Shown: positions 1 to 9,345 of the stretch, one piece after another
Numbering within the stretch: the first letter of the stretch is position 1
How the letters are laid out: each line of letters begins with the position of its first letter
Origin: Gigantopelta aegis
Taxonomy: Eukaryota > Mollusca > Gastropoda > Neomphalida > Peltospiridae
NCBI RefSeq assembly: GCF_016097555.1
Contig: NC_054703.1
Location: 39,133,544-39,197,543 of the forward strand
Length of the DNA stretch: 64,000 nt
Direction of reading: 5' to 3'
Notes under the pieces: generated by a model
The model's database searches: none
The model's input: only the letters and a program-made list of their open reading frames with translations
What the model was told of the DNA's origin: nothing
Position numbers and translations under genes: made by a program

Positions 1-105
1 CATACATACATGCATACATGATAATTCTTTTTGGGTGAGATCGATTTCATTTCTTTTTTGTTGAAACCTTACTATAAATCTTTTTTGTGTGTTCTTAAAA
101 CCAAA

Positions 106-371
106 ATGGCCAGAAAAAATGCCACAAATACGGGTAGTAGAGGACGTGATTTTGGAAACCCGCCGTCCAACAATTCGAAAAAAAAAAGCGGGGTTTACCA
201 GTCCGATTCGGCCTTTGCTGGATTGGTTAAACTGCTGTACGGTGTGTTGCAGTGCATCCACCACATTGGGTTTACTGGAGGAGAATCTAGTCAGTTCGAC
301 CCTCCCAAATCACTAGCAAGGCAAGGTGGGGGCGCTAACTCCTTCATCAAACCGGCACGTCCAAAATTTAG
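106..371 (+). CDS. Unknown partial ORF running into assembly gap
   Basis: I do not recognise this protein. From the ATG at 106 it reads about 88 codons without a stop until the run of N. The N-terminus is basic and polar (MARKNATNTGSRGRD, then NNSKKKSG) and is followed by a more hydrophobic stretch (AGLVKLLYGVLQCIHH) and a segment ending FIKPARPKF. The frame is also open upstream to position 31, but 106 is the first ATG that begins sequence of protein-like composition. It could be a fragment of a mobile-element protein or an exon of a host gene. No splice donor or 3' end is visible because of the gap. Coding status is uncertain. Confidence 0.25.
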
Positions 372-571
372 NNNNNNNNNNNNNNNNNNNNNNNNNNNNN
401 NNNNNNNNNNNNNNNNNNNNNNNNNNNNNNNNNNNNNNNNNNNNNNNNNNNNNNNNNNNNNNNNNNNNNNNNNNNNNNNNNNNNNNNNNNNNNNNNNNNN
501 NNNNNNNNNNNNNNNNNNNNNNNNNNNNNNNNNNNNNNNNNNNNNNNNNNNNNNNNNNNNNNNNNNNNNNN
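372..571. other. Assembly gap (200 N)
   Basis: Exactly 200 N, which is a conventional placeholder length, so the true gap size is unknown. Confidence 0.98.
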
Positions 572-663
572 CGCATAATTCATCGCGTGATACATGTAAC
601 ACAAACACACATGGCGATCCCCTGTCTAGGATAATTGGCTTACGTCATTTACAAGTTTATTAT

Positions 664-952
664 CGGTCTGGGATCGATCCCCGTTGGTGGACCCATTGCG
701 CTATTTCTCGTTCCAGCCAGTGCTCCACAACTTGTGTAACAAAGGCCGTGGTATGTACTATCCTGTCTGTGGGATGGTGCATATAAAACATCCCTTGCTG
801 CTAGTCGAAAAAAGAGTAGCCCATGAAGTGGCGACAGTGGGTTTCCTCTCTCAATATCTGTGTGGTCTTTAACCATATATCTGACGTCATATAATCGTAA
901 ATAAAATGTGTTGAGTGCGTCGTTAAATAAAACATTTCTTTATTTCTTTGTT
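664..952 (+). repeat. SINE, head type 1, tail type A (5' truncated)
   Basis: The copy starts inside the tRNA-like head at the B-box (GGTCTGGGATCGATCC) and runs through the conserved body to the tail ending in AAATAAAACATTTCTTTATTTC. The A-box part of the head is absent. It abuts the duplicated GPCR flank that begins at about 953. Confidence 0.85.
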
Positions 953-1210
953 TACAATGAATAAGTTATGTCAGTAGTGGTTTCAAATCCCTGACCTGAA
1001 CGCATAAAAACGTTCCAATTGCACTTTTCACAGGTGTTGATTCTTGAAAAGTAATCTACACATAGAACAATAATGTGACGTCATATGTATGGATTACGGA
1101 CATTATTTGGGGTGAAACAAACACATAATAATAATAATAAAAATACCCTTTTCTTTGGTTATTGTTATACAATTTGTAACAGTGTTAGATCAATTTTTGT
1201 CTGTTTTAGG

Positions 1211-1242
1211 TGTGTGTCTGTGTGTGTGTGTGTGTGTGTGTG
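1211..1242. repeat. (TG)n microsatellite
   Basis: A simple TG run followed by a short poly-G. The same position in the duplicate near 13363 holds a longer TG run. Confidence 0.9.
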
Positions 1243-1579
1243 GAGGGGGGGGGGTGTCTTTCGGCGCACACGTGCCCACGTGTGTGCGGTATGTTTTTCT
1301 CCGTTTACATTATGTTTGGTGTGCATATATTTGTATAGTTTATAACGTTTTACAACAATTAAATGACTATACATTCCTTTAAACAATATCAATAATTAAT
1401 ATGAACAGATGGACCACTGTTACAGCGCATAGCTCAGATGGTTATTTCACTAAATAAAATAAATCCATGGCAAACTAAAATGATTTTTTTTTTTTTAATT
1501 GAAAAAATAAAATAAAATACAAACAGTTAGAGACAGGAAGGGAGATAAATCCATTTGATTTCGAACTACAGTTTACCAA

Positions 1580-1830
1580 AGGTTTTTTTTGGGGGGGAGG
1601 GGGGGGGGGGTTCTGGGTGTGTGTGGTTTTTTTGGTGTTTTTGTTTTTTGGTTTGTTTGGATTTTTTTGTGTATGTTTTTTTTTTTTTTTTTTTTTTTTT
1701 TTTGTCTGTTGTTGGGTTGTTGTTGTTTGTTTGGGTTTTTTTGTTTGTTTTTTTGGTGGGTTTTTTTTTTGGGGGGTTGGTGTGTTTTTTGACTGTATGG
1801 TTTTTTTGGGGGGGGGGGTTGGGGGATAAA
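1580..1830. repeat. G/T low-complexity tract
   Basis: Almost only G and T on the plus strand, with runs of T to about 23 and G to about 10. It lies in the 3' flank of the GPCR fragment. The equivalent tract at 19375-19715 flanks the intact gene, so it was part of the duplicated unit but has diverged strongly. Confidence 0.85.
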
Positions 1831-1887
1831 TAATCTTATTTTGTTTGTTAACCGCCATCACAATTTATAATAGGATATATCTGTGAG

Positions 1888-2166
1888 TTAGAGATATAAC
1901 ATTTCCGTAAAATCTATTGACCCATCTTGAAATTCCGTAATAGAGGATGTAACTGACGACGTCGGCCTGGAATTTATCGCGTGTCTACCACTCGATTCCA
2001 CGACATTTGTGTTGAAGTTGACAACATCACAATACTGGACTGGACCTCTTGACACCGGAATATTCACCTCCTGCCTGGAGACCTTCTTGCATTTCAGCTT
2101 GCTTTTCATGATCTTCCTGCAGTTGGCTGAACTGGCCATTAGGATGTAGAAATTCTGTCCAAAATT
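1888..2166 (-). pseudogene. GPCR C-terminal fragment
   Basis: The minus strand encodes the last ~92 residues of the receptor found intact at 19788-21017: the end of TM7 (NFGQNFYILMASSAN) and the cytoplasmic tail down to the terminal FTEML motif, with many substitutions but an open frame. Everything upstream (TM1 to TM6) is missing; homology stops at 2166 within the word CCAAAATT. The reading frame continues for 18 codons into unrelated repeat sequence. It is a partial duplicate, not a functional receptor. The tail being open suggests the duplication is not very old. Confidence 0.85.
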
Positions 2167-2727
2167 CTGAGCTATGGAAGCATCCATAAAAAGGATGTTC
2201 TTTAACTCAACCACATGCATGGGTCCTGCAATCTACGCGGTCGATCCAGCTTACATACATGAAACAGTGGGCAGACCTGGCACTGGCTAGTATGTATTGA
2301 TGTATGAATATATATATATTGTATGTATGTCGAGTTTGACTGTTACATACATAGATATTAACGCACTAGCGCAGGGGATAATTAAATCCTTTCTGGCCTC
2401 ACAAATTGTCCCATGCCGTTGCTGGGACTCGAACCTATGGCACCGAATCGCCCGCAAATTGCGAGACTAACCACGATGCGCTCTGAGCTATCGAAGCATC
2501 CATAAAAAGGATGTTCTTTAACTCAACCACATGCATCGGGCCTGCAATCTACGCGGTTGATCCCGCTTACGTTCATGAAACAGTGGGCAGACCTGGCACT
2601 GACTAGTATGTATTGATGTATGAATAGCTATATATTGTATGTATGTTGAGTTTGACTGTTACATACATAGATATTAACGCACTGGCGCAGGGGATAATTA
2701 AATCAATTCTGGCCTCACAATTTGTCC
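2167..2727 (-). repeat. tRNA-headed repeat with duplicated body
   Basis: Two ~240-bp direct copies (about 2169-2408 and 2484-2727; shared word AAAAAGGATGTTCTTTAACT) flank a ~75-bp tRNA-like segment. On the minus strand that segment reads ATAGCTCAGAGCGC (A-box-like) and GGTTCGAGTCCC (B-box). The same family occurs at 26940-27240. It appears to be a SINE family distinct from the head-1 and head-2 SINEs, here with a local duplication. Confidence 0.65.
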
Positions 2728-2736
2728 CAAAATATA

Positions 2737-3387
2737 ATGACCATCTTACAATTCCTTGCCATCATCGTTGGCTCAGTGTTGGTCGAGTGTCAAGTAGGAA
2801 AGGGCGTATACGGCGCCGGTTATGGGGGTAGAGTCGGGTATGCTGGAGTAGTAGGAGTTGGACTCGTTGGTGTCGGCGGATACAGGGGTGTTGGCGGGTA
2901 TGGCCCCATTGCTAAGCCTGGAATTGGTGGCTATGGGGGTGGCGTCATTGGAGGTGGCGGCATCAAAGGAGGATATAAAGGCGGCGTCATTGGAGGTGGC
3001 GGCATCGTAGGAGGATATACAGGTGACGTCATTAGAGGAGGATATAAAGGTGGCGTAATTAGAGGAGGATATAAAGGTGGCATCATTAGAGGTGGCGGCA
3101 TCGTGGGAGGGTATAAAGGTGGCGTCATTGGCGGGGGCGTCATCGGAGGAGGAGGCGTCATAGGAGGAGGTGGTATCATAGAAGGAGGTGGCATCATAGG
3201 AGGAGGTGGTATCGTAGGAGGAGGCGTTATAGGAGGTGGCGCTATAGGTGGAGTTGGTTTTCCTGGAGGAGCTGGTCTTATTGGAGGTTATGTACCCGTT
3301 CCAGAACCTCTCCCAATGGTAGAACCTGTCCCCTTTAAGAGAATCCTGCCCAGTAAGCCACTGATTCCAGCGAGGGGTAAGCCATAA
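2737..3387 (+). CDS. Glycine-rich secreted protein, possibly structural
   Basis: A single-exon ORF of 216 codons. The chosen ATG (2737) starts a typical signal peptide, MTILQFLAIIVGSVLVECQ, with likely cleavage after the ECQ region. The rest is built of Gly-rich repeats of the types GGVIGGGG and GGYKGG with Ile, Val and Tyr, then a proline-rich end (PVPEPLPMVEPVP) and a basic C-terminus. Composition of this kind is known for molluscan shell-matrix, adhesive or mucus structural proteins; the exact role is inferred only from composition. The ATG lies ten bases beyond the end of a tRNA-headed repeat, so promoter or 5' UTR may derive from the repeat or lie further upstream. No canonical poly-A signal was seen before the GTA tract. 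It might instead be a chance open frame in a repetitive GGN tract, but the signal peptide argues for a gene. Confidence 0.55.
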   Translation: MTILQFLAIIVGSVLVECQVGKGVYGAGYGGRVGYAGVVGVGLVGVGGYRGVGGYGPIAKPGIGGYGGGVIGGGGIKGGYKGGVIGGGGIVGGYTGDVIRGGYKGGVIRGGYKGGIIRGGGIVGGYKGGVIGGGVIGGGGVIGGGGIIEGGGIIGGGGIVGGGVIGGGAIGGVGFPGGAGLIGGYVPVPEPLPMVEPVPFKRILPSKPLIPARGKP

Positions 3388-3414
3388 CGATTATTATTAA
3401 CATTAGCATTAGTA

Positions 3415-3457
3415 GCACCAATAGCAGCAGCTGTAGTAGCAGCAGTGGTGGTGGTGT

Positions 3458-3491
<34 letters not shown>

Positions 3492-3558
3492 CGTAGTAGT
3501 AGTAGTAGTCGTAGTAATAATAATAATATTAGTAGTAGTCGTAGTAGTAGTAGTAATC

Positions 3559-3594
<36 letters not shown>

Positions 3595-3746
3595 ATAGTA
3601 GTAGTGGTAGTGGTCGTATTAGTAGTAGTAGTCGTGGTCGTATTAGTAGTAGTAGTCGTAGCAGTAGTCGTAGTACTAGTAGCAGAAGTAGAAGTAGTAG
3701 TAACAGAAATAGTAATAGAAGTAGTACTAGTAGTAGTAGTCGCCGT

Positions 3747-3782
<36 letters not shown>

Positions 3783-4004
3783 ATAGTAGTCGTAGTTATA
3801 GTAATAGTAGTAGTCGTAGTACTAGCAGTAATAGTTGTAGTACTAGTAGTAGTATAAGTAGTGGTGGTCGTAGTAGTAGTAGTATTCGTAGTGGTGGTAG
3901 TAGTTGTAGTGGTAGTCGTAGTACTAGTAGTAATAGAAGTAGAAGTAGTGTAAGTCGTGGTCGTAGTAATAGTCGTAGTCGTAGTAGTAGCAGTAGTAGT
4001 AGTG

Positions 4005-4041
<37 letters not shown>

Positions 4042-4080
4042 CACTAGTAGTAGTAGTAGTAGTAGTAGCGGTGGTAGGCG
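3415..4080. repeat. Long imperfect (GTA)n trinucleotide tract
   Basis: About 650 bp of AGT/GTA repeats with scattered CGT, AAT and GGT variants, starting ~30 bp after the stop of the glycine-rich ORF. Long open frames in it (poly-Val on plus, poly-Leu on minus) are artefacts of the repeat. Confidence 0.95.
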
Positions 4081-4584
4081 TAGAATGAGGCTTAAATTTA
4101 ATAGTAGTAAATGTAGTTGTTGTTGTTGATGGTTTAGTTTTAGTGGCAGTTAATCAACTACCTGGAGTCACCTCTAACCGCCCCCCCCCCCCCCCCCCCT
4201 TATTGACATGTTGTAGAGGGGGACTGTGTGTAACACTTCGGCAAACATCGACGACCAAATCGTAGCCAGCTACTGTGTCTAAAATACACATCCATCCCCC
4301 CCCCCCCCCCCCCCCCAATATGATGTCACAGAGCTTTAGTTTGATTATTCTCAAGTCCAGTCATGACATTAAACTTACATGTTCTTAACGCGTCACGTTG
4401 GCACACATTTTTCTCTACGTCACTACACGTCAGAACAGAGCAGACTGAGCAGAAAAACGTCCGCAAGACTGGGTTAAACCAAATGGCCACGTCGTGAACC
4501 AGTCAAATAGGTCGCGAACGTTAGCGAAACATTTGCTAGCTGAACTTATCCTAGGTTCGTTTCGCATAGAAGCATCGGGTATAA

Positions 4585-4967
4585 CGGAACATTCCTGACT
4601 TGTAAGATGTTTCCGACTAATAAAATATTTATATGATTAAACGTACACATTAAATATATTTTCTTGTTTAGAATATCAGTGTCTGTATATTCAATGTGTT
4701 TCTGGTCGTCTTAATATTGGTAAGAAGCCCAAACTGGATTTTGTCATCGAATAATTTCGTATGTACGAAAAAATTATATTTTAGGAAATAAAATGATATT
4801 TAACCTAGCACAAATATAACAACGATCAGAAACACGTTTAATATACAGCCACTTATATTTTATGCAGAAAAAACTATATTTGATATGTAATTACAATCGT
4901 TAAAAAGTATCTTTGTTAGTCGATATCATCTTAAAAAATGGCAGCAAACTGAGGAATGTCCCTTTAA
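4585..4967. repeat. MITE-like dispersed repeat, copy 1
   Basis: About 380 bp matching 52694-53072 over nearly its whole length (shared words TTCAATGTGTTTCTG and AATAATTTCGTA). Ends are inverted: the right end reads, on the opposite strand, TTAAAGGGACATTCCT then AGTTTGCTGC, matching the left end of copy 2. It carries no coding capacity. Confidence 0.75.
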
Positions 4968-5508
4968 TGTAAGCCGATGTATTACACACTGTGCTCTCTA
5001 GCCCTCTCACACAACAGATCAATAAGGGGAGAGCTATAGGTGGCTCGAGCTGTTAATCAACATGAACCTACATTACGTAATTAAACCTAGTGCCGGGAGC
5101 ACATTAGTCAATACTTTCCTTAATGTGCATGGCGAGTTGCTTCCCTCTATTTAGCAAATTTAAAATGGCGCTAAAGAGTTTATGTTGTTGTTGGAAGATT
5201 TATTTTGTCAATAACGATGCAAGTACTTCAATCGGGATTTAGTGAGTACATTATTGTTTTGGATGTCGATTTGTTGCACTATTTCGTTTGAAACACGGTT
5301 TAAACATGATGCCACAAGTTTTGAATACCAGCTATATATGTAGAATATGTGACACTATTAGGACGTAGAAAGAAATAGCCACGCTTTCTACGTCCCTTCG
5401 GACTAAACTAAATCAAGCTATTGTACATTACTCTGTTGTATGGCGGGTCCATTACATAATTGTGCCTAGGTGTTATTTTAACAAACATCCACCCCGTCTT
5501 TCTTTCAG
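4968..5508. other. No recognised gene; probable 5' part of the antistasin-like gene
   Basis: No coding exon could be assigned. A first exon ending in phase 1 is expected upstream of 5509, but no convincing signal-peptide exon was found here. Confidence 0.4.
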
Positions 5509-5619
5509 TCGAATGCTGTTTCTGTCCAAAGTTTTCCTTGATGACTAACCGATATTGTAAGTGTGGCCATCAGCTTACACCGGAGGGCTGCCCAACCGGA
5601 TTTTGCAAGTCGTGCTTGG
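5509..5619 (+). CDS. Antistasin-like gene, internal exon
   Basis: A 111-bp exon bounded by a pyrimidine-rich acceptor (GTCTTTCTTTCAG) and a consensus donor (GG|GTGAGT). It is phase 1 at both ends, so 37 residues are added in frame. The peptide is cysteine-rich (ECCFCPKF, NRYCKCGHQL, GCPTGFCKSCLG), as in small extracellular disulphide-rich proteins. It joins in phase to the terminal exon at 7928. The exon with the start codon and signal peptide was not found. The ~2.3-kb intron between the two exons is filled mostly with SINEs. Confidence 0.6.
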
Positions 5620-5680
5620 GTGAGTTCGAGCGAATACGTATGAGTGCATTCTGTTAAGTTATGGAGTCTTTAAGAATCAA

Positions 5681-5945
5681 CCGACCTCGGTGGCGTCGTG
5701 GTTAAGCCATCGGACTAGAGGCTGGTAGGTACAGGGTTCGCTGCCCGGTACCGGCTCCAACCCAAAGCGGGTTCTTAAGGGTTCAGTGGGTAGGTGTAAG
5801 ACCACAACACCCTCTTCTTTCTCACTAACCACTAACAACTAACCCACTGTTCTGGACAGACAGCCCAGATAGCTGAGATTTGTGTTCAGGAAAGCGTGCT
5901 TGAACCTTAATTGGATATAAGCACGGAAATAAGTTGAAATTGTAA
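5681..5945 (+). repeat. SINE, head type 2-like, body type C
   Basis: tRNA-like head (CCTCGGTGGCGTCGTGGTTA as A-box region, GGTACAGGGTTCGC as B-box), then a body ending with the words GGACAGACAGCCCAGATAGC and TTAATTGGATATAAGCAC. It lies inside the antistasin-like intron. Confidence 0.8.
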
Positions 5946-5989
5946 TTAGGAATCCCTGTATATCAGATAGCTGGGATGAAATCTAGGAA

Positions 5990-6520
5990 GTTGTGTTTCA
6001 TTTAACGACGAACACTGAACACATTTTAATTACGGTTATATTACGTCGGACATATTAAAGTCCAGTACCACACATACATTGAGAGAGGAAACCCGCTACC
6101 GTCACGCAATGGGCTACTCTGTCCAGTTAGCAGCAAAGAAGCTTCTGTATTTAGTATCAAATAGGCAAGATAGTACATACCATGGCCTCTGTTACAATGG
6201 GCTTCTCTTCCCCACTAGTAGCAAGGGACCTTTTGTATGCAGTATCAAACAGACAAAATAGTACATGTATACCCCGACCTGTTTTACACCAGTTGTGGTG
6301 TGTGCCCAGGGCACGTGCTTGAACCTTAATTGGATATAAGCACGAAAATCAGTTCAAAATGAAACGAAATGAAAAAAAACGAAACAAAATGAAAGGAGTA
6401 TTGGCTGGAATGAGAAATAGCGCAAAATGTCCACCGACGGGGATCGATCCTAGACCTATCGTACATTAGGCGAACGCTTTACCAGTGAATTAAAGTTAAA
6501 GTTGTTTTGTTTAACGATAC
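5990..6520 (-). repeat. Composite old SINE cluster
   Basis: Minus-strand tail A and body at the start, a type-C body fragment in plus orientation near 6305-6360 (TTAATTGGATATAAGCAC), and a minus-strand head 1 (GGGGATCGATCCTAGACC) near 6440. The fragments look like nested or rearranged old insertions. Confidence 0.6.
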
Positions 6521-6797
6521 AGTTGGGAGCACAATGATTTATTAATCATAGGCTATTGGATGTCAAACATTCGGTAATTTTTACGTGTAGTCTTAGAGAG
6601 GAAACCCGCTACATTTGTTGCCGTTAGTTTATATATTTTATATGTGCCATTCCATAGACAGGACAATACATACCATGACCTTTCATATACCAGTCGTGGT
6701 GCGACTGGCTGGAACGAGAAATAGCCCAATGGGCCTACCGACCGCGGCGTATCATGCTAGCGTTTTACTACAGGGCTGCGTCCCGCCATTTTACAAT
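6497..6797 (-). repeat. SINE, head type 1, tail type B
   Basis: Read on minus: tRNA-like head near 6790, body with CCCATTGGGCTATTTCTC, and tail B (words TTGGATGTCAAACATTCGGT and TTTAACGATAC on plus). The head is the same as in tail-A SINEs, but the tail is different. Confidence 0.75.
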
Positions 6798-7159
6798 GTA
6801 TAAAAGCAAGGCCTTCTACCAATGTCACAGCGAATGGCATAATGCGCGGACTAAAGGTTCGCTGTGGTCTAAACTTTCCGGCAATATTAGCTAAATACAT
6901 TAATTAATGAAGAACAGCATTATCGCATTAAATACACAGTACCATGACATTTACGTGTGTGATAAAATCGTTTCAATGAATATCCTAGTATTTAAACATT
7001 TCGATCAAATATGTTTCGAATAGTTGTGATGAACGGCACACACGGACAACTGCTAAAATCAATCGAAGTGTTTAACATTAACGATATATTTAATGACAAG
7101 ATTTTATCACACGCAAAATCGTAATGATACGCTATTTTTGATGCACTTATTACTTATAG

Positions 7160-7385
7160 CTGCTAGGTACAGGGTTCGCAGCCTGGTGCCGGCTCCCACG
7201 CAGAGTGAGTTTTAACGACCCAATGGGTAGGTGTAAGACCACTACACCCTCTTCTCTCTCCCTAACCATAAATAACTAACCCACTGTCCTGGACAGACAG
7301 CACATATAGCTGAAGTGTGTTCCCAGGACAGCGTGGTTGAACCGTAATTGGATATAAGCACAACAATAAGTTGAATATAAATGAA
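7160..7385 (+). repeat. SINE, body type C, A-box missing
   Basis: Begins at GCTAGGTACAGGGTTCGCAG (B-box) and continues to GGATATAAGCAC, as in the 5681 copy. The A-box part is lost. Confidence 0.75.
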
Positions 7386-7446
7386 ACAACTGATGTTCAA
7401 TATTGTCGATCCATATCACAAATCACACCTGGTGTTCCCTCAGACT

Positions 7447-7765
7447 GGACGGGACGGGACGTAGCCCAGTGGTAAATAGCAGGCCTGATGTGCGTCAGTC
7501 TAGGATCGATCCCCGTCGGTGGACTCTGAGTTATTTCTTATCCAGACAGTAAACCACGCCTAGTATATCAAAGCCTGTGGTACGTGCAATCATGTCAGTG
7601 GAATGGTACATATAAAAACTCCTTTGCTACTAAAAATGTAGCGTGTCTCCTATCTAAGACTATATGTCAAAATTACCAAATGAAAGACATCCAATAGCCG
7701 AAGATTAATAAATAAATAATGTTCTAGTGGTGTGGTTAAACAAACCAAACTTTAACTTTACAGAC
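7447..7765 (+). repeat. SINE, head type 1, tail type B
   Basis: Head with GGACGTAGCCCAGTGGTAAA (A-box) and GTCTAGGATCGATCC (B-box), then body and tail B (GACATCCAATAGCCGA, then CTAGTGGTGTGGTTAAACAA) ending in an A/C-rich tail. Confidence 0.8.
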
Positions 7766-7927
7766 TGGTATATAACATATATTGTTTTTCTTTCCTATTT
7801 ATTGCATTTAGTGTTCGCGAAAACATTTGTTTCATTAATTTACATTCGCGTATTCAATCGCGTATTCTGGTACCATCATTGTCTCCAAGTCTTTATTCGA
7901 TTATTTTGTTTCCTGTTTGTCTTCTAG

Positions 7928-8043
7928 TGTACAGATTCTGTCCTCCGGTTGCTTGCCCATTCTACTGTCCAACAGGAAAATGTCACGAGATCCATACGGG
8001 CTGTCCAATCTGCAGATGTCGGTTTACTAAAATAATTGGATAA
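7928..8043 (+). CDS. Antistasin-like gene, terminal exon
   Basis: The acceptor CTTCTAG precedes the exon at 7928, which continues the phase of the exon ending at 5619 (G plus TG gives Val). It encodes CPPVACPFYCPTGKC followed by TGCPICRCR and stops with TAA at 8041. The spacing Cys-Pro-x-Val-x-Cys-x3-Cys-x2-Gly ... Gly-Cys-x2-Cys-x-Cys is that of the antistasin domain, known in leech and other invertebrate protease inhibitors and in extracellular cysteine-rich proteins. AATAAA at 8064 is a plausible poly-A signal. Role as protease inhibitor or extracellular cysteine-rich factor is inferred from the domain only. Confidence 0.7.
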
Positions 8044-8165
8044 TATAATTCTGATTATCTAGTAATAAAATATATATTTCAGGTTTTATAATGTTATTTT
8101 TTGTTCTTTACTGACTTAATGTATTACTCTACCACACATTTTTCGTATGATTTAATTTATAGCAG

Positions 8166-8170
<5 letters not shown>

Positions 8171-8196
<26 letters not shown>

Positions 8197-8612
8197 AATG
8201 TTTTATTTAACGACGCACTCAACACATTTTTTATTTACGGTTATATGGCGTCAGACATATGGTTAAGGACCACACAGATTTTGAGAGGACACCCGCTGTC
8301 GCCACTACATGGGCTACTCTTTCCGATTAGCAGCAAGGGATCTTTTATTTGCGCTTCCCACAGGTCTAACCACGACGCCACCGAGGTCTAACCACGACGC
8401 CACCGAGGTCTAACCACGACGTCACCGAGGTCTAACCACGACGTCACCGAGGTCTAACCACGACGTCACCGAGGTCTAACCACGACGTCACCGAGGTCTA
8501 ACCACGACGCCACCGAGGTCTAACCACGACGCCACCGAGGTCTAACCACGACGTCACCGAGGTCTAACCACGACGCCACCGAGGTCTAACCACGACGTCA
8601 CCGAGGCCGGTC
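8171..8612 (-). repeat. SINE with intact target-site duplication and expanded A-box
   Basis: Inserted on minus between 13-bp direct repeats TATAGCAGAGAAA (8158-8170 and 8613-8625). The tail (GAAA)n and tail-A body are present at 8171-8355. The middle and B-box are deleted: GCGCTTCCCACA is joined directly to the head. The head's A-box region is repeated 11 times. Confidence 0.9.
8363..8604. repeat. 22-bp minisatellite (11 units) derived from a SINE A-box
   Basis: Eleven exact-length 22-bp units starting GGTCTAACCACGACG(C/T)CACC, differing mainly at one C/T site. The unit is the reverse complement of the head-2 SINE A-box region (GGTGGCGTCGTGGTTAG). There are no spacers. Confidence 0.95.
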
Positions 8613-8865
8613 TATAGCAGAGAAATAATGTTTGTAAGAAAAACAATGTAAGAGTTACCGTGAGACAATTGTTTTTTATTTTTACTGACGAACATTGTGC
8701 AGAACATGGATACAGGATAACAACATAGGCTGATTACAATACTTATACACACCACTGACTTTCATATAACAGTCGTGGGTCACTAACTGGGGCGCAGAAA
8801 AAAGAAGAAACACGTAAGATGACCTTTGATGTACTAATTATGTAATGGCGAATATACGACGGGGC

Positions 8866-8930
8866 GTAGATTCGTGAAAAATAATTCACGAGCCCCGTAA
8901 GGGCGAGTTTATTATTTTTCACGAGTCTAC
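8866..8930. repeat. Short fold-back (hairpin) sequence
   Basis: Arms GTAGATTCGTGAAAAATAAT and ATTATTTTTCACGAGTCTAC are nearly perfect inverted repeats around a ~24-bp loop. Confidence 0.7.
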
Positions 8931-9321
8931 ACTTCCGAGTGCATTCTCCAACTTAATCCATTATTCACTGAAACAAATCACGTGACTGCTGAATTAAGTA
9001 CCATTTTATATCTTCTGATGAAAATATTGGTTAAAATGGCAGAACATATTTTCAAAACTAATAACCGAAAACCATACGATCATTTCGGAGCTAACCTGAA
9101 CGATTCGGTCACAGAATCCACAGCAATGGATAGCTGGCATTAAGCGTGATGCACGTGCTAAACGTGTAACCTCTTTATTTCCGATTCCGTTGCTAACAAT
9201 ATTTGCTGTGTTCCGCCAGAATACATTACTATCATTAGTATGAGGTTTATGAAGCTTAAATTACATATGTATTTAATGATGCAGATGTTTGGCCCCCTGG
9301 GCTAAAGCGTTGTGCTTGTTT
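8931..9321. other. No recognised feature
   Basis: Unremarkable AT-rich sequence. No ORF, repeat family or signal was recognised. Confidence 0.5.
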
Positions 9322-9345
9322 ACAATGAATAAGTTATGTCAGCAG

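Larger units (their letters stand above)
953..2166. repeat. Duplicated 3' flank and 3' end of the GPCR gene (copy 1)
   Basis: This block is collinear with 9322-9345, 13034-13740 and 19321-20066. Shared landmarks are ACAATGAATAAGTTATGTCAG, CCTGAACGCATAAAAACGTT, a trinucleotide and TG tract, GAACAGATGGACCACTGTTA, a G/T-rich tract, and then the receptor C-terminus. Copy 1 lacks both large insertions seen in the other copy and so represents the uninterrupted arrangement. Homology ends abruptly at about 2166, where a tRNA-headed repeat begins. Confidence 0.85.

Noticed and set aside
1555..1861. Phe/Gly/Val-rich and Lys/Pro-rich ORFs
   Set aside because: G/T low-complexity tract; the same holds for 19377-19718, 25006-25428 and 50291-50730.
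1888..2220. Independent 110-codon gene
   Set aside because: Only the last ~92 residues match the receptor; the first 18 codons come from an unrelated repeat and no start or upstream exon is seen.
2931..3197. Pro/Met-rich ORF on minus opposite the glycine-rich CDS
   Set aside because: Antisense shadow of GGN repeats; the plus frame has the signal peptide.
3445..4044. Poly-Val and poly-Leu ORFs
   Set aside because: Direct translation of the GTA trinucleotide tract; no coding signal.
8363..8604. CRISPR-like array
   Set aside because: Units are contiguous with no spacers, and the unit is a SINE A-box; the genome is eukaryotic. The 72-bp repeats at 48535 also lack spacers.
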